Below, in pieces: positions 58,564 through 64,000 of a DNA stretch of 64,000 nt (its first letter is position 1; each line of letters begins with the position of its first letter). The DNA is from Candidatus Peribacter sp. (GTDB lineage: Bacteria; Patescibacteriota; Gracilibacteria; Peribacterales; Peribacteraceae). The notes under the pieces were generated by a model. The model searched no databases. It saw nothing but the letters and a program-made list of their open reading frames with translations, and had not been told where the DNA came from. The position numbers were made by a program, and so were the translations under genes. The stretch spans positions 1-64,000 of the forward strand of contig JABIBA010000001.1 in assembly GCA_018652955.1 (NCBI GenBank), written 5' to 3'.

Positions 58564-61500
58564 TTAACACGACGGGAAGGATCTTCGACGATATAGGTAC
58601 GCATAGAAGGATCGAGTATGCCACCTATAAAGTTTTTAGTTCCTTCTGTGACGTCATCTGCAATTCCAACTGCTGCAAGCGTAGGAGCTTCTATAGATGA
58701 AAATCGTGTTCCTACTTCACTGCCACCTTGTGATTTAGATATAGCCTGTTTGTTACTACGCCAACCACCATTTCCAGAAGTAGATGTAGTTGATGATCCA
58801 AAATTCCAATTTGTAGTATTGCCTCCATCTGTACTTGTTCCATCAGAGGCATCGATCTCTTCACCTTCTGATGCGTCACTGTAGCTAACACTAAGATAAG
58901 AGATGGATTGTGTAGCACTTGCTCCAAGATCAATAAGCCATTCAATAGCTGTAGTAAGAGGTGCTAGAGTAAGAAGATTACTTGCTTGACCTGTAAGCGT
59001 CAGGAGATTTGAAATGAATTGCGTTGTACCAGATCCAAAGTTGATCGTTTGTGTAGACGTCGTCGAGGCCTCTAAATTGTAAAACTCAGTAGAACCCCGG
59101 ACATTTTGGGTTGAAGATCCATCAAAATCTACAGTTGAGGTTCCCTCCGTAAAACTGCCAGATCCTGCGTAGTTATTCCAGTCACCAGAGACATCTAGAG
59201 TTCTAGATGCTGCACCAGCTACTCCAGATAAAATAGTCATCGTATCAAGATCGAGATTTCCACCTAGTGTAAATGTAGCAGTGCTAAGTGCTCCATTTGC
59301 ATATTGTCCGTTTGCAAGTCGACGAACTTCTATAGGAGTAAGAGAGCGATTGTATATTCTTAGATCATCAATCGTTCCATCGAGTTCAAGTGCTGCCTGA
59401 TCTCTTTGTCCAAGTGTTACAGGTGTTGAAACATTCTTAGGCGACTTTACTGAAGTAAAAGTACCATCAAGTACACCATCGACATACAAATCGAGTGTGT
59501 CGTCTGCATTACGCACTCCCGCTAAGTGATACCATACATTTGCTACAAGTGTTGTATTTGCGCTGTATTCTGCCCATGAACCATCATTAATAGCGACGTA
59601 TAACTTCTGAAGTCGAGCTCCGAATGCATAGGTATCATCAGAGTTAGTTGCTCCATCTTTCGAAATTAAGAACATATAGGTCTCATCAAAGTCATCAAAC
59701 TTCGCCCATCCAGATAGAGTAAACTCATCTCCAAGATCTAAAGTATTGTCATCAGGAATTTCTACTACTCTATCTTCCGCATCAAAATTAAGTGCGCATG
59801 GATTATCAAAAGAAATTGCAGTAGGCAAACCAGAACCAGACCAAGCAGGTGGACCAGCTGTACCTGCAAGTGTTCCATCATTTCCAGTACCAGAAGAATC
59901 TATAACACTATTACCCTGACACTCGTCCAACTTCCAGTAACCGACTAGTCCGTCTTCTGTAGGATCTTCAATTTGTAATTCGTTCAGAGTAGAAGTAAAA
60001 GTAAACGTCACATTAGAAGAGCCATTAAGCACAACCAGTCCAGATCTAGGAGTAACCGTTCCACTGGCTTGGTCGAAGTCGTGTGCGTGAATAGAATAGC
60101 TGTCTGTCGATGCATCTATAGTCGCAGATGAAAGAGTAATGACACCATCAACGTCAAGAAGATCTCTTAAGGTCCACGTTGAAGAATTTGTAAAAGTAAG
60201 ATTATTGAAAGCCTGTCCTCCAGAGCGAATCTCTTCATCTGAATCACCTGACCCTTCTAGGGTAACTGTTCCTGACTGCGGGCTAAATTGTCCTCCGTAA
60301 TTAAGCCATGATCCTGAGGCGGTAACTGCATAGTCTGTTCCAGATACATCAAGGTCTCCAGAGGCTAGAATTAGATTATTTGCAATTGCAAGATTGGCAT
60401 CGAGTGTGAATGTGCCAGATGCAGTAGCTGGCATATGTCCTGCAGAGAGAGCTGATACTTCTTCTGCGCGCAGAGGTCTATCGTAGATGCGAACATCATC
60501 AATAAAGCCATCTAAGTATGCGCTGACAGTATCACTATCAGTTTTTGCACCAATAAGAAGAGGTTCAGTATTATTTGTGACACTATTTGCATTGGCATCG
60601 CTATCAGCTAAAAAACCATCGTGGTACAAAAGCTGAGTAGTAGAGGTCTTTACAAATGTAACATGGTGCCACTGATTTGCAGTTGTGGATGTTGATGAAG
60701 TAACACTGGAAGTTCCTGGCCCAAAACCTCGCAAGTTTCCACCGGAAACATCAATCAGAAAGTTTCTCGCATTCCCAAGGGACCCATCAACCCATTTAGC
60801 AGCTATAGCATACTGCCCACTTGTATCTGGAACATGGTACCAAGCGGAGACAGAAAACTCTGAAAGACCATCTAAAAACGTAACATCTCCAAGGGTGATG
60901 TAGTCATTCCCATCAAATTCCATTGAGTATCTATTGAAGTAATCTGTGGGAGCAGTAGTTGAAGAAATTGAAGGATCATTTGGTGAATCAACTCTTGTTG
61001 CATCACGATCATACCCACTACTATCTGGTAGATAACTCCCTTCCAAGGCATCAAAATTCCAGTAGCCAAGTAACCCGTCATTAATGAATAAATCATTATA
61101 GCTATCTCCAGCAGCCAGGCCTGTATAGCTGCCTGTTCCATAATAGAGAACTGATCCAGTAGAAGCTGTGCCGAGATTAGCAATATTCATACTTTCTGAC
61201 CCTAGAAGCCGTAACGTACCACCACCATGTAATTCACCACCTTCAACAAGTTCAAAATCAAATCCATGAAGATCAACGTACGATCCTGTAAAACCATTTG
61301 CTTCAATGGTGAGTGATGCTCCAGATGCACGTTCACCTAGTACAGGCCCAGAAAGAGTGTCTGGAATAAAGATGTGGTTGAAGGGATCTGGAACTGAGCC
61401 TATGTCCCAGTTGGCATCTGTTTCCCAGTCTGTATCAGTAGAGCCATCCCATGTTGCTGCTGTGTGATTTCCTCCTGCAAGCACAGAAATTTCTGAGTCA

Positions 61501-62225
61501 GAGAGTGCACGCGTATAGATACGGACATCATCTACCTGGCCATCATAGTACTGGTCCAATCCATTTTTCTGCAAAGCTCCAATAACTACGGAGTTAAAGG
61601 TGGTCGCACCTAGAGATGTCGTATCCGTATCGACAGACGTACCGTCTACAAATAATTCATGACTATTTCCAGCACTGCTAACAAGTGCGATGTGATGCCA
61701 AGCGCCATCATTAAATGCAGTACTTGAACATAGTTGAGCATTGTTATTAGCGTCATCAGAGATGTATGCCTTAAACGAATCATCTGTTGTACAGGTGGCA
61801 TCACTATCTTCTACAAGCTGAAGATGAACAGAGGGGTTAGCACTGCCGGAATTACCTTCGCTCAAAAATGTTCGATAAGTAGAACCGACAGCATCAGAGG
61901 TATTTATCCAAACACTATACGTTCTAGGAAATGCACCAGAGGTAGCTGTGGATCCAATATTTACATACTCAGAACTTGCCTTATTAAAACTTAAACCATA
62001 CGGGTCGGTGAAAGTTATAGTAGGGGATGATGGAACTGCCCAAGTGGGAGTATTAGTTAGCGTTCCAGTTCTACTATGCCCTGATGAATCTATAGCACTA
62101 GTGCCCGAACCATCATCAAGTTTCCAATAACCCTCAAGGCTATCTGTTGATACTGAAGCCTGTGCAATTGGTGATACACACAGTATTGCGAAGCCGGTGA
62201 GCACAAAAATTGTTCTTAGACGCAT
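58545..62225 (-). CDS. Giant secreted LamG-repeat surface protein
   Basis: The 1226-residue product has a signal peptide (about 1-23) and three LamG/concanavalin-like domains at about 27-250, 386-610 and 770-985, each ending in a DD(V/L)RIY-type strand. Beta-rich linkers resembling autotransporter passengers lie between them. LamG domains bind glycans or proteins. The frame ends in KEVLML, one base away from continuing into three SLH repeats, so the intended protein is about 1480 residues with a C-terminal wall anchor. The same LamG type occurs once in the 8649-12797 protein. TATAGT lies 10 bases before the ATG. Confidence 0.85.
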   Translation of the reverse strand: MRLRTIFVLTGFAILCVSPIAQASVSTDSLEGYWKLDDGSGTSAIDSSGHSRTGTLTNTPTWAVPSSPTITFTDPYGLSFNKASSEYVNIGSTATSGAFPRTYSVWINTSDAVGSTYRTFLSEGNSGSANPSVHLQLVEDSDATCTTDDSFKAYISDDANNNAQLCSSTAFNDGAWHHIALVSSAGNSHELFVDGTSVDTDTTSLGATTFNSVVIGALQKNGLDQYYDGQVDDVRIYTRALSDSEISVLAGGNHTAATWDGSTDTDWETDANWDIGSVPDPFNHIFIPDTLSGPVLGERASGASLTIEANGFTGSYVDLHGFDFELVEGGELHGGGTLRLLGSESMNIANLGTASTGSVLYYGTGSYTGLAAGDSYNDLFINDGLLGYWNFDALEGSYLPDSSGYDRDATRVDSPNDPSISSTTAPTDYFNRYSMEFDGNDYITLGDVTFLDGLSEFSVSAWYHVPDTSGQYAIAAKWVDGSLGNARNFLIDVSGGNLRGFGPGTSSVTSSTSTTANQWHHVTFVKTSTTQLLYHDGFLADSDANANSVTNNTEPLLIGAKTDSDTVSAYLDGFIDDVRIYDRPLRAEEVSALSAGHMPATASGTFTLDANLAIANNLILASGDLDVSGTDYAVTASGSWLNYGGQFSPQSGTVTLEGSGDSDEEIRSGGQAFNNLTFTNSSTWTLRDLLDVDGVITLSSATIDASTDSYSIHAHDFDQASGTVTPRSGLVVLNGSSNVTFTFTSTLNELQIEDPTEDGLVGYWKLDECQGNSVIDSSGTGNDGTLAGTAGPPAWSGSGLPTAISFDNPCALNFDAEDRVVEIPDDNTLDLGDEFTLSGWAKFDDFDETYMFLISKDGATNSDDTYAFGARLQKLYVAINDGSWAEYSANTTLVANVWYHLAGVRNADDTLDLYVDGVLDGTFTSVKSPKNVSTPVTLGQRDQAALELDGTIDDLRIYNRSLTPIEVRRLANGQYANGALSTATFTLGGNLDLDTMTILSGVAGAASRTLDVSGDWNNYAGSGSFTEGTSTVDFDGSSTQNVRGSTEFYNLEASTTSTQTINFGSGTTQFISNLLTLTGQASNLLTLAPLTTAIEWLIDLGASATQSISYLSVSYSDASEGEEIDASDGTSTDGGNTTNWNFGSSTTSTSGNGGWRSNKQAISKSQGGSEVGTRFSSIEAPTLAAVGIADDVTEGTKNFIGGILDPSMRTYIVEDPSRRVKEVLML

Positions 62226-62310
62226 CTTACCCTTAACTATATCAAATCAAGCAATCCTATCCTATTGCGTAAAAACAGTATCCCTTCTTATATAGAAGTG
62301 AGAAGTTTAC

Positions 62311-63372
62311 TTAACCAAACACTGAAACTACCACACCTGCAAACGCCATAAACGATCCAACGATCCAAAGTCGCATTGTTACTTTGCTTTCACCCCACTC
62401 AAGTGCCTCAAAGTGATGGTGAATAGGAGCTGCTTTAAATATTTTCTTTCCTCCTCTAAATTTCTTACTTGTAAGCTGAATGATTACAGAAAGCATCTCG
62501 ATAACAAAGATAAACCCAACAAGCGGCAATACAAGAATATGATCCGTCATCATCGCAATGACTCCAAGAGTTCCACCAAGTGCCAGTGACCCTGTATCTC
62601 CCATAAAGAAGAGAGCAGGTGGGACGTTATGCCACAAGAACGCAGCAATTGCGCCTGCGACAACGAAGCAAAACGCTGCGAGCACATCGAGACCTTCGAT
62701 GTAACCGAGTAATCCAAATGAACCAAAGGCAATAATAAGAAGTCCTGCAGCAAGGCCATCAAGACCATCGGTAACATTTACTGCATTAGCAGTCCCTACA
62801 ATAATAAACATGCAGATTGGAATATAGAGTAGTCCTACATGCCATGGACCAGAGAAGGGGACATAGATCTGGTCATATCCCAACTTAAAGTAAAACCAAA
62901 GTGCTGCAATACCACTAATAATGAGAAGTGACGTAAGTTTTGGTAACCAATCGAGGCCTTTCTTCTTTCCTGATCCTATAATATTCAGATAATCGTCCAC
63001 TCCACCCAAAATTCCAAGAGATACCAAGATAAAGAGTGGTAGGTATACCTGACCTCGTTGCAACAAACTGTGTTCTACAAGTCCTGTGAGTGAAAGTACT
63101 CGAGAAAGTAAAACCGTTAAGAGAATAGACCCCCAAATTAAGAGTCCTCCCATCGTAGGAGTACCAAACTTATGTTTGTGATACGTACGAAATACCGTTG
63201 CCTCTCTACTATCAACAGTTTCAACTCGCAGTTGCTTCCCCATCTTGTTTTTGCGCAAAAAAGCTATAAACCACGGCGTAAGTGCTAGGCCAAGTATAAA
63301 GGCAAAGGCACCGTAGATAAGTGTTTCGGGGATCGTGATTTCTGGCCGAACAGGTATGAAAGCAACTTGCAT
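62311..63372 (-). CDS. mraY: Phospho-N-acetylmuramoyl-pentapeptide-transferase
   Basis: The 353-residue product has about ten membrane segments and the family motifs GTPTMGG, VNVTDGLDGLAAGL, LFFMGDTGSLALGG and the PIHHHFE segment with its His triad. It makes lipid I from UDP-MurNAc-pentapeptide and undecaprenyl phosphate at the membrane, so the cell builds its own peptidoglycan. The rest of the mur genes are not in the window; dnaB lies 23 bases upstream on the same strand. Confidence 0.96.
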   Translation of the reverse strand: MQVAFIPVRPEITIPETLIYGAFAFILGLALTPWFIAFLRKNKMGKQLRVETVDSREATVFRTYHKHKFGTPTMGGLLIWGSILLTVLLSRVLSLTGLVEHSLLQRGQVYLPLFILVSLGILGGVDDYLNIIGSGKKKGLDWLPKLTSLLIISGIAALWFYFKLGYDQIYVPFSGPWHVGLLYIPICMFIIVGTANAVNVTDGLDGLAAGLLIIAFGSFGLLGYIEGLDVLAAFCFVVAGAIAAFLWHNVPPALFFMGDTGSLALGGTLGVIAMMTDHILVLPLVGFIFVIEMLSVIIQLTSKKFRGGKKIFKAAPIHHHFEALEWGESKVTMRLWIVGSFMAFAGVVVSVFG

Positions 63373-63394
63373 AGGCGCTGAAGCATACCACTAA

Positions 63395-64000
63395 TTATTG
63401 CATTTGCGAATGCGCTTTATCGACATCATAAAAGCGTAGATGGTCTTTCTTAAACATGAGTTCTACACGACCAATTGGTCCATTACGGTGCTTCCTGATA
63501 TACACGTCTGTTAGACCTGGCCTGTCGGAGTCTTCCTCGTAGTAATCCTCTCTGTACATCATCATTACGACATCGGCATCTTGCTCGATAGAACCTGAAT
63601 CTCGAAGGTCAGAAAGTTGTGGAATGTTACCCGGCCTACTTTCTACAGCACGAGAGAGCTGTGACAGAGCAAGAACCGGTATATGCATTTCTCGACCAAT
63701 TTGCTTAAGTGCTCGGGAGATCTCTGAGATTTCTTGTACACGGTTACCAGCATAAGAAGCGTTTCCTGTACTCATGAGCTGCAAGTAATCGATGACTAGC
63801 ATATCAAGACCGTGCTCCATCTGTAGACGCCTCGCCTTTGCACGAAGCTCTGGAATAGAAGAGGCAACTGAGTCGTCGATGAAGATATTTGCTTTGTTAA
63901 GCTCATCCATAATCGGTCCCATGTTTTGGAAGTCCGTGTCTTCAAGTTTCCCTTTTTGAAGTTTCCAGCTATCAACTCCAAGCATGGAGGCGAATAGACG
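63395..64000 (-). CDS. dnaB: Replicative DNA helicase DnaB, C-terminal part
   Basis: The frame is open to the window edge, so the N-terminal domain and Walker A lie outside. The visible 201 residues hold the end of the RecA-like domain: MLVIDYLQLM (Walker B), QEISEISRALKQIGREM, VLALSQLSRAVESR and LRDSGSIEQDADVVMMMYR. DnaB unwinds DNA at the fork; the DciA-like protein at 48624 may load it. Confidence 0.95.
   Translation of the reverse strand, partial: RLFASMLGVDSWKLQKGKLEDTDFQNMGPIMDELNKANIFIDDSVASSIPELRAKARRLQMEHGLDMLVIDYLQLMSTGNASYAGNRVQEISEISRALKQIGREMHIPVLALSQLSRAVESRPGNIPQLSDLRDSGSIEQDADVVMMMYREDYYEEDSDRPGLTDVYIRKHRNGPIGRVELMFKKDHLRFYDVDKAHSQMQ

Noticed and set aside
62226..62310. A terminator hairpin between mraY and the LamG gene
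   Set aside because: The CTTCT/AGAAG stem is only 5 bp and lacks a following T run.

Overview
The window looks like a piece of chromosome from a small-genome bacterium of the Patescibacteria/CPR type. A Peribacteria- or Peregrinibacteria-like lineage is my best guess, made by inference and not proved. Reasons: genes are packed tightly with no gene-free stretch over 300 bases; the code is standard, with TGA as a real stop in recG and purA; surface proteins are very large and modular (cysteine-rich repeats, LamG, DUF11, SLH, an LPPTG-type tail); and secreted proteins of no recognised family are common. Six tRNA genes (Ser-GCU, Arg-UCU, Pro-UGG, Phe-GAA, Ile-UAU, Val-UAC) all lie on the minus strand with encoded CCA. 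There is no CRISPR array, rRNA, transposase or phage gene.

Layout. 1-3.3 kb: C-terminal part of a cation P-type ATPase, a fatty-acid desaturase, tRNA-Ser and an L,D-transpeptidase-like protein. 3.4-4.7 kb: rsmH and an FtsL-like protein, the start of a division cluster. 4.7-12.8 kb: two giant cysteine-rich surface proteins flanking pyruvate kinase; the second carries an unexpected FlhB-type C-terminal domain. 12.8-14.4 kb: a TMTC-like membrane/TPR gene broken by one base, then tRNA-Arg and a partial copy of it. 14.5-17.5 kb: pyrH, frr, a PurQ-like fusion and a SpoU methyltransferase. 17.5-24.5 kb: a bactofilin-like membrane protein, priA, tRNA-Pro, a pair of secreted Arg-rich paralogs and recG. 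24.6-32.1 kb: mostly envelope and accessory genes (lipoprotein, DsbA-like, VanW, M20 peptidase). 32.2-41.7 kb: tRNA-Phe with a degenerate neighbour, obg, CIRCE-dnaK, gapA, nfo-like, cca, a methyltransferase, and tRNA-Ile with a degenerate neighbour. 41.8-50.7 kb: rplI, a membrane-anchored solute-binding protein, secG, tRNA-Val, a DUF11/LPPTG protein, khpA-rpsP, a DciA-like gene, a glycosyltransferase and prmC. 50.8-64 kb: purA, nadK, a second glycosyltransferase, gapB-fbp, a LamG-SLH protein split by a frameshift, mraY and the 3' part of dnaB.

How it fits together. The cell seems to build a Gram-positive-like surface from scavenged precursors. MraY, the L,D-transpeptidase and VanW belong to the wall. 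SLH, LPPTG and C-terminal membrane anchors hold giant extracellular proteins. A DsbA-like oxidase is available for their many cysteines, and two glycosyltransferases could decorate them. Central carbon genes include pyk plus separate gapA and gapB-fbp sets, suggesting flow in both directions.

Gene expression looks unusual. Many start codons follow a -10 hexamer by only about 6-8 bases, which predicts leaderless mRNAs. Several divergent pairs share one tiny promoter region. Six convergent pairs share a 4-base overlapping stop with no room for a terminator. The most novel signals are the FlhB-like domain in an extracellular protein and three degenerate tRNA copies beside their intact parents, each interrupted in the D-arm by a perfect 7-8 bp hairpin with a 3-base loop.
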